From JBCBDX01 sp039815825 (GTDB taxonomy: Bacteria; Pseudomonadota; Alphaproteobacteria; Rhizobiales; Rhizobiaceae), in the NCBI GenBank assembly GCA_039815825.1, contig JBCBYO010000058.1:1-8260 (forward strand): a stretch of 8,260 nt of DNA, read 5' to 3'. A model generated the notes under the pieces. That model saw only the letters and a program-made list of their open reading frames with translations, did no database searches and was not told the DNA's origin. Position numbers and translations under genes: made by a program. The first letter of the stretch is position 1, and each line of letters starts with the position of its first letter. Shown here in pieces: positions 1 through 6,842 of this stretch.

Positions 1-87
1 TGTCACATCAAATACATTAGGGCGAGCCGAGGTGCGATCAATGATACAGGCAATGACCGCTCGACAGGTATCTGGCATTGTTTCCAT
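1..87 (-). CDS. Partial CDS at window edge, product unknown
   Basis: An open frame starts 8 bases after the stop of the transporter gene and stays open for 29 codons until the sequence ends. It begins METMPDTCRAVIACIIDRTS. A second ATG at position 78 has a GGA just upstream and may be the true start; the first ATG has no visible ribosome site. Position and strand fit a third gene in the same operon. The stretch IIDRTSAR loosely recalls the N-terminal RRSxR segment of nitroreductase-family flavoproteins, but this is weak and I do not assign it. A 29-codon open frame can also occur by chance. Confidence 0.45.
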   Translation of the reverse strand, partial: METMPDTCRAVIACIIDRTSARPNVFDVT

Positions 88-95
88 AAACAAGA

Positions 96-1301
96 TTATG
101 CGGGGACACGGGCGGTTTTCCTTGGGTCAGGGATTAAGAAGTAGGTGAGAATGGCGAGTGTGAGCACACTGGCCATGGCAGCAAATGAAATCCAACCCCC
201 GTAGGTCTGTGTCATCCAAGCAAAGACGAATGGCGCTGATGCATTTACACCCATTTGGACAAATGAGATCCAGCCAAGGCGCGCGCCGTAGCCCTTCTGG
301 CCAAAGAGCGCGAGCGGAAGGGTGCCACGGGCGATCGTCTTGATGCCGTCGCCCATTCCGTAGAGAGCAGCGGCGAGTACGACGCCAACGGGTGTAAAGC
401 CGATGGTCAAAAGCGTAATAAAGCCCGACAGCATCAATCCCATGGACAGCGCATAAGTCATCATGGGATAAAGGTTGCGGCTGACGACCATCTCAAAGAA
501 GCGACCAACCGTTTTGAACGGCCCAATCACGGCACCGGCCAAAGCGGCCATAGCTGCGCTGTGCCCAAGATCTTGTACATTGGTGACCCATAGCGTCATC
601 ACCGCGCCCATGAGGTATCCGGAGAAGACGAAAGATATCACCATCCATATCATGCCGCGTTGACGGTCTGGCCCTTGCAGTTCAGGCCAATCGGAATGTG
701 CGCTTTCTTCTCTTTCTTCGGGCGATTTCTGTCTGCCGCTCAGTGCCAGAAAGTTTAGCGGCGCTGCGACGAGAAGCATGATCATGCCGAGAACGATCCA
801 TGTGCTTTCCCAGCCCAGACGGGTTTCGAGCGCCAGCGTCAATGGCCAGAAGATGGTGGACGCCACCCCGCCAAAAAGTGTGATGATCGAGATCGCCCGC
901 GCGGGTTTCACCGTGCTTTCCAGCCGAGCGACAGAAGCGAAGGCGACGTTGTAAAGCACAAACATACCCGCCGCCTCGGCGAGTAAAATCATTGCAAAGA
1001 GTGCAATCCGGCCTTCCACCATGGATAGACCCATCAGCGAAACGCCCGCAACTACCGATCCTGCCGCCATAACCCATCGGCCGCCAAATCGATCCACTAA
1101 TGTGCCTGCGATTGGTGAGACTAGGCCGCCGAAAAAAAGACCGAGAGAAAGAATGCCGAATACGGTGGAAAGCGAAAGCTCAAGCGTTTCAGCCATTCGC
1201 GGCAGCAAGATCGCGTAGGCGTACATCAGTGTGCCGTACCCAAGAATCTGGGTCACGCCGAGCGTGATAGCCGGTCGATATGCGTGCAATAAAGTCCTCA
1301 T
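96..1301 (-). CDS. Major facilitator superfamily (MFS) transporter
   Basis: A 401-residue inner-membrane transporter with the usual two halves of about six hydrophobic helices each, separated by a charged cytoplasmic loop at about residues 189-216 (SGRQKSPEEREES). The loop between helices 2 and 3 carries a clear MFS motif A, AGTLVDRFGGR, at residues 65-75. The substrate cannot be read from the sequence. Total length and helix pattern suggest an intact protein. The frame could be extended to 1343, but the ATG at 1301 overlaps the upstream gene's TGA as ATGA, and no Shine-Dalgarno site is visible before it, so I infer translational coupling. The protein ends in a short basic tail. Confidence 0.9.
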   Translation of the reverse strand: MRTLLHAYRPAITLGVTQILGYGTLMYAYAILLPRMAETLELSLSTVFGILSLGLFFGGLVSPIAGTLVDRFGGRWVMAAGSVVAGVSLMGLSMVEGRIALFAMILLAEAAGMFVLYNVAFASVARLESTVKPARAISIITLFGGVASTIFWPLTLALETRLGWESTWIVLGMIMLLVAAPLNFLALSGRQKSPEEREESAHSDWPELQGPDRQRGMIWMVISFVFSGYLMGAVMTLWVTNVQDLGHSAAMAALAGAVIGPFKTVGRFFEMVVSRNLYPMMTYALSMGLMLSGFITLLTIGFTPVGVVLAAALYGMGDGIKTIARGTLPLALFGQKGYGARLGWISFVQMGVNASAPFVFAWMTQTYGGWISFAAMASVLTLAILTYFLIPDPRKTARVPA

Positions 1302-1615
1302 AGCGCGGGTGCCGACCGATAAGCGGCGCGCCCTTTGACCCACAAGCGTTTTATCATCGCCACGCGATCATGCAGAGCTTCGCGCTGTTTGGTGGCGATC
1401 TTTGCCCAACGCTTTTGTGGCAATTCGGGGCGAACAATGTTGACGATCTTAAATGCATCTCCGTCCAGATCAATGAGGGCAGGGGCCAAGATCGACCCTT
1501 TTGCATCAACGATGTCGCCACCGATCTCAACGATCGCGCCATCTTCAAATGTTACATTGGTCTCGGTGATTTCAGTTGGCAGGAAGACCTGCGCACCAAC
1601 GAACGTGGTGGTCAT
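1298..1615 (-). CDS. Small protein resembling a truncated PhnM-type amidohydrolase
   Basis: A 105-residue protein. Residues 4-55 read like the N-terminal beta-sandwich strand region of PhnM-type amidohydrolases: VTFEDGAIVEIGG, then GSILAPALIDLDGDAF at 40-55. The related enzymes have a segment like LPGLIDLHGDAFE at this point, which starts the metal-binding barrel. Here the histidine is replaced by aspartate and the rest of the barrel is absent. Instead a short charged, probably helical tail follows (PQKRWAKIATKQREALHDRV and on). It cannot be a working hydrolase. The ATG at 1615 has GAAAAGGG about 11 bases upstream; a longer frame to 1636 would start at TTG without a site. The stop overlaps the MFS start by 4 bases, so the gene appears to be kept as a real coupled cistron. 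Family resemblance is from memory and unverified. Confidence 0.65.
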   Translation of the reverse strand: MTTTFVGAQVFLPTEITETNVTFEDGAIVEIGGDIVDAKGSILAPALIDLDGDAFKIVNIVRPELPQKRWAKIATKQREALHDRVAMIKRLWVKGRAAYRSAPAL

Positions 1616-1656
1616 GGGAATTGTCGCCCTTTTCAAGGTTTAATCGCAGCGCCGAT

Positions 1657-1688
1657 GGTCGGCTGCCGGCCACTATATTGGCCCGACC
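1657..1688. repeat. Imperfect inverted repeat with TATA box in its loop
   Basis: The arms GGTCGG (1657-1662) and CCGACC (1683-1688) are complementary. Between them a second complementary pair, GGCC at 1668-1671 and GGCC at 1680-1683, closes an 8-base loop ACTATATT; one base (1683) is shared by the two pairings. The hexamer TATAGT of the minus strand lies in this loop. The arrangement could be an operator over the promoter of the leftward unit or an mRNA leader hairpin; no regulator gene is adjacent. Confidence 0.35.
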
Positions 1689-1882
1689 GATTCGTTCGGA
1701 TCTACTATCAGTTTGCCATTGCCATTTTAGTTTGAAGGTTCAACGACAGGTCCCGAAAAAGACTCGGCGTTATGACGGCGGCAAAGTCTGCAGCGAGAAG
1801 ACCGGTTTTTTACGCCATTCTGCTTTTTTTTCGTCTTCAGGCTGGTCATTTTGAAAGAATTTGCGACGGTGGGCTAATTGTG

Positions 1883-1888
1883 AAGGAG
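1883..1888 (+). promoter_or_regulatory. Shine-Dalgarno site of gloB
   Basis: AAGGAG lies 5 bases before the ATG at 1894. It decides the start: the in-frame TTG at 1861 would add 11 residues with no comparable site, and the family begins at about this ATG. Confidence 0.85.
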
Positions 1889-1893
1889 CTATC

Positions 1894-2673
1894 ATGCTTT
1901 CAGACTTTGATGTCCACCTCTACCTGCATGGCCCGTTAAACAATTACGGGATGCTCGTGCACGCCAGAAACAGCGGTGAGACGATAGCCATTGACTGTGG
2001 TGATGCTGATGAAACGCTTCGGGCCTTGGAGCATGCCGGCTGGAGTTTGAATGAAATCTGGGTAACCCACCATCATCCCGATCACACGGCGGGTGTTGCA
2101 GCTGTCAAAGAAAAGACGGGGTGTCTGGTTAGAGGGCCGGAGCAGGGACGATCCTTGCCGATTAGCGATCTTGATGTCGAATATTGGGATGGCTCACGGT
2201 TCAGTTTTGCGGGGCACGACGTCAATGTTCTCGCCACACCTGGGCATACGCTCGACATGATCAATTATTACCTGCCAGATCAGGCAGCTGTTTTCACCGG
2301 CGATACACTTTTCACGCTGGGCTGCGGCCGCATTTTTGATGGCAGTCCGGGCCTGTTAAAGCAAAGCCTTGGGAAGCTCGCTGCGTTACCACCCAGTACG
2401 CTCGTTTTTGGAGCACATGAATACACCAAAACCAATATCGCTTTTACACGCCATGTTGATCCGAAAAATTTAGCGGTAAATGAGCGTATCGCGCGGTTGG
2501 AGAAACTGTTGGACGCGGGGATGCCAACTGTTCCGGTAAAGTTGGCCGGTGAGCTCGCAACCAACCCATTCTTAAGGCCAGGTGATCGCGGTATTCGAGC
2601 AAATTTGGTGATGGAAAATGCGTCAGACGATGAGGTGTTTACACGGCTGCGAGAAATCAGAAACAATTTTTGA
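1894..2673 (+). CDS. gloB: Hydroxyacylglutathione hydrolase (glyoxalase II)
   Basis: A 259-residue metallo-beta-lactamase-fold enzyme that hydrolyses S-D-lactoylglutathione to D-lactate and glutathione, the second step of cytosolic methylglyoxal detoxification. The metal site is complete: THHHPDH at residues 58-64 (His59, His61, Asp63, His64), His118 in TPGHT, bridging Asp137 in FTGDTLF and His175 in GAHEYT. The GCGRIFDG segment at 143-150 is the usual glyoxalase II form. The C-terminal part with NPFLRPGD (224-231) and a basic helical end (LREIRNNF) corresponds to the HAGH-specific glutathione-binding domain, which separates it from generic hydrolases of this fold. Length matches the family (about 250-260). 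A small membrane-protein gene follows after 52 bases on the same strand. Confidence 0.95.
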   Translation: MLSDFDVHLYLHGPLNNYGMLVHARNSGETIAIDCGDADETLRALEHAGWSLNEIWVTHHHPDHTAGVAAVKEKTGCLVRGPEQGRSLPISDLDVEYWDGSRFSFAGHDVNVLATPGHTLDMINYYLPDQAAVFTGDTLFTLGCGRIFDGSPGLLKQSLGKLAALPPSTLVFGAHEYTKTNIAFTRHVDPKNLAVNERIARLEKLLDAGMPTVPVKLAGELATNPFLRPGDRGIRANLVMENASDDEVFTRLREIRNNF

Positions 2674-2725
2674 CCGCTTGCTCTTCAACTCTGCTCTCGA
2701 TAACGCTTTAGACAGGGAGAGCGGC

Positions 2726-3031
2726 ATGCAGTTTTCTAAAATCTTGGCCGAAGCGCTGGAGACGTTAAACCCGAGCATCGGATTGGTCATCGTCGGTTTG
2801 GGCGGATATTTCGGGTATCGCACGGCTTATTGGGCTGGCGACAATTTGACGTTCGGGGCCGGCTTGGGGGTTCTCGGGGGACTGATCGTTGCGGCGTTAA
2901 TTTGCGGTTTGATCGCAAATCTGTCGTTGATCGAGCAGCACCTCGCTCTCATTGCTGATGACATCGAGGAAATGCGGGCGCGCGATGCTGGTGAGCTTTC
3001 CGAGGACGATCAGGACGCCGAAAGCTCATAA
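2726..3031 (+). CDS. Small two-helix membrane protein, function unknown
   Basis: A 101-residue protein that I do not recognise. It has a short N-terminal amphipathic stretch (MQFSKILAEALETLN), two hydrophobic glycine-rich segments at about residues 17-36 and 42-66 (the second contains LGVLGGLIVAALICGLIANL), and a strongly acidic tail (ADDIEEMRARDAGELSEDDQ). The predicted topology is a hairpin with a charged C-terminus. The ATG at 2726 is preceded by AGGGAG with 6-base spacing; the frame upstream of it overlaps the end of gloB and is probably untranslated. Spacing of 52 bases from gloB suggests co-transcription, but no functional tie to glyoxalase can be seen. Confidence 0.75.
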   Translation: MQFSKILAEALETLNPSIGLVIVGLGGYFGYRTAYWAGDNLTFGAGLGVLGGLIVAALICGLIANLSLIEQHLALIADDIEEMRARDAGELSEDDQDAESS

Positions 3032-3055
3032 AAAATGGCGGGACCAAGCCCGCCA
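3030..3055 (-). terminator. Rho-independent terminator of the OmpA-family lipoprotein gene
   Basis: A 7-bp GC-rich stem (TGGCGGG at 3036-3042 with CCCGCCA at 3049-3055) with a 6-base loop. Read on the minus strand it is followed at once by TTTTTT (3035-3030). It lies 26 bases beyond the lipoprotein stop codon. There is no T-run on the plus-strand side, so it is a one-way terminator by this criterion. The A-run that encodes the U-tract includes the last two bases of the TAA of the convergent plus-strand gene. Confidence 0.85.
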
Positions 3056-3081
3056 CTCTCAATAAAATTGACAGTTGGTAA

Positions 3082-3735
3082 TTAGCTGAGCGGTGAGATT
3101 TGAATCTCGACCCGGCGGTTTTGTGCGCGGCCCGCGTCTGTCCCATTGTCGGCGATCGGCCGTGTTTCGCCAAATCCGGTAACGAGCAGGCGGCGACCGT
3201 CTACACCGCGGCTGACCAGATAGTTGGAAACTGAGGATGCCCGACGTTGCGAAAGACCTAAGTTGTAGCCTTCGTCGCCAGTTGAGTCGGTGTGACCATA
3301 AACATCGATAATCGTCTGATTGTATCGGTTGATGACCAGGACCACTGAATCCAGGGTTGGGAAAAAGGCTGGTAACACCTGGTCTTGATCAACCGGGAAG
3401 GTGATGTTGGACGGCATGTTCAAAATGATGCGGTCACCAACACGTGTGACGCTTACGCCAGTTCCTTGCAGCTGTGCACGCAGTTCGGCTTGTTGGCGAT
3501 CCATATAATTGCCCACGGCGCCACCCGCCAACGCCCCGATGCCCGCTCCAATCAGCGCGTTGCGGCGGTCATCACCACCTGCCAGTGTGCCCAAACCGGC
3601 ACCTACTGCTGCGCCTATCGCAGCGCCGCCTGCTGTGCGCGAAACTTGCTGCTGACCCGTAAACGGATCTGTTGTGGTGCATGCTGCTGCAACCATGCTG
3701 GCGGCGACGAGTACAATAAGTGGCGTTTTCTTCAT
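3082..3735 (-). CDS. OmpA-family lipoprotein with glycine zipper (YiaD-like)
   Basis: A 217-residue outer-membrane lipoprotein. The N-terminus MKKTPLIVLVAASMVAAAC is a lipoprotein signal peptide, with the modified cysteine predicted at residue 19. Residues 35-77 form a glycine-zipper segment rich in GxxxG-type repeats (GGAAIGAAVGAGLGTLAGG and GAGIGALAGGAVG). The C-terminal half is an OmpA peptidoglycan-binding domain: VYGHTDSTG (145-153), LSQRRASSV (161-169), VTGFGE (185-190) and QNRRVEIQI (205-213). It should tether the outer membrane to the cell wall. Length and order match YiaD of E. coli (219 residues). The frame extends to a TTG at 3798, but the ATG at 3735 places the signal peptide correctly; its ribosome site is weak (GGACC). 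It is followed by its own terminator. Confidence 0.9.
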   Translation of the reverse strand: MKKTPLIVLVAASMVAAACTTTDPFTGQQQVSRTAGGAAIGAAVGAGLGTLAGGDDRRNALIGAGIGALAGGAVGNYMDRQQAELRAQLQGTGVSVTRVGDRIILNMPSNITFPVDQDQVLPAFFPTLDSVVLVINRYNQTIIDVYGHTDSTGDEGYNLGLSQRRASSVSNYLVSRGVDGRRLLVTGFGETRPIADNGTDAGRAQNRRVEIQISPLS

Positions 3736-3842
3736 TATCAGGTCCAGTCTGATGAGGATTTTGTATTTAGTGTTATTCGTTCGACCGCTTTGGCGCAAAT
3801 AAAGGCGGAATTTTGATCATCCTGCCACAATTACCACACAAC
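3736..3842 (-). promoter_or_regulatory. Region expected to hold the promoter of the YiaD-like gene
   Basis: This 107-base gap lies between the second GT-C gene and the lipoprotein gene on the same strand. A minus-strand TTGCGC, 17 bases, then TAACAC is the best promoter candidate but matches consensus poorly. CCGCTTT (3785-3791) and AAAGGCGG (3802-3809) can pair with a one-base bulge, but no U-tract follows on the minus strand, so I do not call a terminator for the upstream unit. Read-through into the lipoprotein gene is possible. Confidence 0.3.
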
Positions 3843-5327
3843 TTACAGCCGGATGTATATATCGTATGTGTCTATGGTTGCTTGGTGCTCGTAAAATGCT
3901 GCTGGTGGCACCTCGGAGCCTTCTGCTTCCCAAATTGCCTCATAGGCGTCTGGCTTCTTGGTTGCCAAGGCCTGCGGAATAACAATTACCTGCGGTTTCT
4001 TTTGATAGATCGCCGCGCGCCAAAGGTCCCATTCGTAGCGTTTTGCGCGGGTGATCCGGTCGACGGCCTCGTCAGAGAGATTAGTGTTTTCGCGCAAAAT
4101 TTGGTCACCGTAGGTGCTAATCGACAAAAATGCGGCTGGCGCCACAAATTCCAAGCCCGTGACCCGCGATAGCGGATGTCCGTCAATCATGGAGTTTGAT
4201 AGCGGCATGAAGCTTTCACCTTCGTGGTTGGCCTTCAAGTATGATGTAAGGTTGCTGCCTGTTGTGGCTCCAGAGGAAAATACCGCCATCGCAATGCCAA
4301 CACATAGTAGGCCCACCACCGCCGGAAATGGTCCGATCTTCCGGTCAGTTGGTGTTGAACGATAAGCTTCAGCGATTGCCAAAACACCCAAAACATAAGC
4401 CGGATAGGCATGATACGGGAATGCACGACCCATGATCCACAAGGCCGCCAGATGGCCGATCAATGCGGTCGCAAGCAAAACGCCAAGTGGTGACCATTGT
4501 CGTACCGGCAGGCAGATAATGATGGCTATGAGCATCGTTGCCAAAGCAGCTGAATGAAACTGGAGCGGCACTAACGTCATGTGGGGCGCGTAGGCCGACA
4601 GGATCAACAGCATCATCTCACCAAAAAATGCCGGATGGAGCACAATGAAAAGCGCCATAAGTGCGACTGTAATCGCACCCCCGATCAGGTTTTCAAAGTA
4701 AAAGGCCGGTCTTATGGACCTTTTCTGGATGCAGAGTGCGACCACGGGCGCCAGGACCGTCAACACATAATAGGGTTTTACCAAGACCAACGCTGCGCAA
4801 CCAACGCCGCAAAGAACGAGGATAGGCCAGCTCGGTCTTTGCCCTGGATTTTCGATCCGCCACGCTTGTAACGTGAGCCAAGGCAAAAAACCCAGAAGCC
4901 CGATGAATTCCCGCTGCGCAAACGTGAACGCTGAAACAACATACAGCAGCGCGAAAAGAATGACGCCGAGCCATATGATTTGGTTTTTCGAGACGAGTCT
5001 GGCTTCGGTCAACAGTCGAGACATGATCAAAAATGAAGCAAGCGCCGTTCCGGCGATCATCAGCTGCAGCACCCATTCAGCGCGCATACCTGTAAATTGT
5101 GCGATCAGGACTGGCAGTCGATAGAACCAGACCGGCACAACGGGATTGACCACCAAGAGGTCCACGTAAAGTTTTTCGTCGGCCAAAAGCCGCTCGTTGA
5201 GCGTCAATAGCCAAGAGACGTCGGGGTGAAGCGCAGTGCTCGACCGTACGAGAATCGCTGCCAGCGCGACGATCAGCAAAGCGATCGGTTGTCTTAACGA
5301 GAGAGTTTCGCCGTTACTGAACCGCAT
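3843..5327 (-). CDS. GT-C-type membrane glycosyltransferase-like protein, copy 2
   Basis: A 494-residue polytopic membrane protein with about nine to eleven hydrophobic helices and a soluble C-terminal part from about residue 352. It has the layout of GT-C glycosyltransferases, which use polyprenyl-phosphate sugars: a first extracytoplasmic loop with HPD at 34-36 (candidate catalytic Asp36) and EKLYVDLLVVNP at 51-62, then FAQRE (136-140), KPYY (184-187), GHLAALWIMGRA (291-302) and PYHAYPAYVL (304-313). Donor and acceptor are unknown. It is a tandem paralogue of the upstream gene, about 51% identical by my hand count, with no gaps over nearly the whole length. The ATG at 5327 shares its A with the upstream stop (TGATG), giving translational re-initiation; this start also aligns with the start of copy 1. 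A 32-residue extension upstream overlaps copy 1 in another frame and is rejected. Confidence 0.8.
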   Translation of the reverse strand: MRFSNGETLSLRQPIALLIVALAAILVRSSTALHPDVSWLLTLNERLLADEKLYVDLLVVNPVVPVWFYRLPVLIAQFTGMRAEWVLQLMIAGTALASFLIMSRLLTEARLVSKNQIIWLGVILFALLYVVSAFTFAQREFIGLLGFLPWLTLQAWRIENPGQRPSWPILVLCGVGCAALVLVKPYYVLTVLAPVVALCIQKRSIRPAFYFENLIGGAITVALMALFIVLHPAFFGEMMLLILSAYAPHMTLVPLQFHSAALATMLIAIIICLPVRQWSPLGVLLATALIGHLAALWIMGRAFPYHAYPAYVLGVLAIAEAYRSTPTDRKIGPFPAVVGLLCVGIAMAVFSSGATTGSNLTSYLKANHEGESFMPLSNSMIDGHPLSRVTGLEFVAPAAFLSISTYGDQILRENTNLSDEAVDRITRAKRYEWDLWRAAIYQKKPQVIVIPQALATKKPDAYEAIWEAEGSEVPPAAFYEHQATIDTYDIYIRL

Positions 5328-6817
5328 CACGAGTCTCGCAGTGTGTATACCCGAAAGCCATCGATCTCTTTGTCCAACTGGTACAGTGAAGCCGGTCTTC
5401 CGTCTGGCCCGACTGTCGTCCATATTCTTTGCAGCGCGTCAGGCTTCAAAGCGACCAGCTCTTCGGGAATGACCACCACCATCGGGCGATCTTGCACGAT
5501 GGCGCGCCGAAAAGCGTCCTGTTCCATGGCTTTTGAACGTTGTATTTGCGCCAGCAGTTCCGGGTTTTTACTGCCACGTTCGGCGGCGACGACATCGCCG
5601 TAGACGGTCGTTGACAAAAAAGCTGCCGGCGCGACAAATGTTAAACCTGCTGCGCGCGAGATCGGGTGTCCGTCTTCCATCACGTGCGAGATTGGCAGGT
5701 ACGTTTTTCCGCTGTGATTTTCAGCCAGATAGTTCAACAGCGCGTCGCTGCTTGGGCCGACAGCGGCAAATGCTTTTATTCCGCCCCACAAAGCCGCGAT
5801 ACATATGAGTGCGGGCATAAAACCAGATTTTTTAGAGATTTGCCGCGTGCGGTAAAGGCTCATTACAGCAAGCGTCATCAGAACATAGGCGGGAAACGCA
5901 TGATAGGGAAGCGCGCGGCCCATGATCCAAAGTGCCGCCAAATGTCCATATACTGAAGCCACGAGCAGAAGTGTAATTGGGCTAAGCTCTGTTGGGCGAA
6001 ACCTGAGAACGATAGCCGCCAGCACGACCGTCAACGCAAAGGTGTGATAAAACAAGCGAAACGGCGTGTTGTATGGCGCGTAAGTGGACATAATGATGTC
6101 CATCATGTCAGCGAAAAACGCCGGGTGAAGTATGAGGAAAAGGCTCGTAACCAGTACGGTGAGAACTGCGCCGATCAGATTTTCAAGGTGAAAAGCTGGC
6201 TTTACGGAACGCAGCAGAATGCATTGTGTCATTACGGGCCCGAGGACCGTTAGCGCGTAATATGGCTTCACCAAAACCGGAGCGGCACACCCGACGCCGC
6301 ACAAAACGAGGATACGCCAGTCAGGCCTTTGATTTGGATTTTCAAAACGCCAGGCCTGGAGCGCGAGCCAAGGCAGAAGCCCGAATAGCGCGATGTGTTC
6401 GCGTTCTGCAAATGTATGCGCCGAAACAATGTAGAAGAGCGCGATGAGCACCGTGAGCAGCCAAAACGCCTGATTTGCTGTGGCTAAATTGGCGTGCCGC
6501 AATATCCCGGTGGTGAGGATAAAGGAAACAAGCGCTGTTGCAGCCATCATGATGTGAAGAACGAGCTCGGCAGAAAGGCCTGTTGCCTCGGCTAGCAATA
6601 CCGGCAAGCGGTAAACCCAAACGGGAACCGCGGGATTGACAACCAACAAGTCAACGTAAAGCTTTTCACCGTCGATCAAACGCTCGTTTAGCGTCAAAAG
6701 CCAAGAAACATCAGGATGGAAACCAAAATAGCGCTGGACCATGACGGCGCCCAGTGCGACCAACAACAGGGCTGACCACTGAACCGGTGAAATGCGTTTG
6801 ATTTCTGCTAGCACCAT
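5327..6817 (-). CDS. GT-C-type membrane glycosyltransferase-like protein, copy 1
   Basis: A 496-residue polytopic inner-membrane protein, first of two tandem paralogues. Helix 1 (about 13-28) is followed by HPDVSWLLTLNERL from residue 34, with Asp36 the likely catalytic acid of the first extracytoplasmic loop, and EKLYVDLLVVNP at 51-62. Further landmarks are FAERE at 136-140 (copy 2 has FAQRE), KPYY (184-187), GHLAALWIMGRA (291-302), PYHAFPAYVL (304-313) and GLTFVAPAAFLS (391-402). The C-terminal 145 residues or so are less hydrophobic. Such proteins usually move a sugar from a lipid carrier to a surface glycan or protein; the actual substrate is not evident. GGAG lies 7 bases before the ATG. 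Only 25 bases separate it from rlmB, so it is probably read from the rlmB promoter. It could alternatively be a non-catalytic member of the fold. Confidence 0.8.
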   Translation of the reverse strand: MVLAEIKRISPVQWSALLLVALGAVMVQRYFGFHPDVSWLLTLNERLIDGEKLYVDLLVVNPAVPVWVYRLPVLLAEATGLSAELVLHIMMAATALVSFILTTGILRHANLATANQAFWLLTVLIALFYIVSAHTFAEREHIALFGLLPWLALQAWRFENPNQRPDWRILVLCGVGCAAPVLVKPYYALTVLGPVMTQCILLRSVKPAFHLENLIGAVLTVLVTSLFLILHPAFFADMMDIIMSTYAPYNTPFRLFYHTFALTVVLAAIVLRFRPTELSPITLLLVASVYGHLAALWIMGRALPYHAFPAYVLMTLAVMSLYRTRQISKKSGFMPALICIAALWGGIKAFAAVGPSSDALLNYLAENHSGKTYLPISHVMEDGHPISRAAGLTFVAPAAFLSTTVYGDVVAAERGSKNPELLAQIQRSKAMEQDAFRRAIVQDRPMVVVIPEELVALKPDALQRIWTTVGPDGRPASLYQLDKEIDGFRVYTLRDS

Positions 6818-6824
6818 CGGGAAA

Positions 6825-6828
6825 CTCC
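6825..6828 (-). promoter_or_regulatory. Shine-Dalgarno site of GT-C copy 1
   Basis: GGAG on the minus strand, 7 bases before the ATG at 6817, inside the 25-base gap after the rlmB stop. It supports independent translation of this cistron, in contrast to copy 2, which depends on the TGATG junction. Confidence 0.7.
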
Positions 6829-6842
6829 ATACCGGACAATCC

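Larger units (their letters stand above)
1616..1893. other. Divergent intergenic region
   Basis: This non-coding stretch separates the leftward PhnM-like/MFS unit from the rightward gloB unit and should hold both promoters. I see no convincing pair of -35 and -10 boxes on either strand. The minus strand has a TATAGT hexamer (1674-1679) without a good -35. Upstream of gloB there is a TTGAAA at 1851-1856 without a matching -10, plus T-runs at about 1805-1811 and 1823-1831. The open frames crossing it on the plus strand have no start signals and look spurious. Confidence 0.5.

Noticed and set aside
1302..1343. A 14-residue extension of the MFS transporter
   Set aside because: The ATGA overlap at 1298-1301 is a better start, and the extra residues lie within the upstream gene.
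1370..1854. Plus-strand frames opposite and beyond the PhnM-like gene
   Set aside because: They start inside the opposite gene, lack ribosome sites and have no recognisable protein character.
4235..5124. Frames on both strands inside the GT-C genes, present at matching places in both copies
   Set aside because: They are shadow frames produced by the codon usage of the conserved paralogues, such as the frames at 4693-5076 and 6342-6620.
5328..5423. A 32-residue extension of the second GT-C gene
   Set aside because: It lies entirely in another frame of copy 1, and the TGATG junction start aligns exactly with the start of copy 1.
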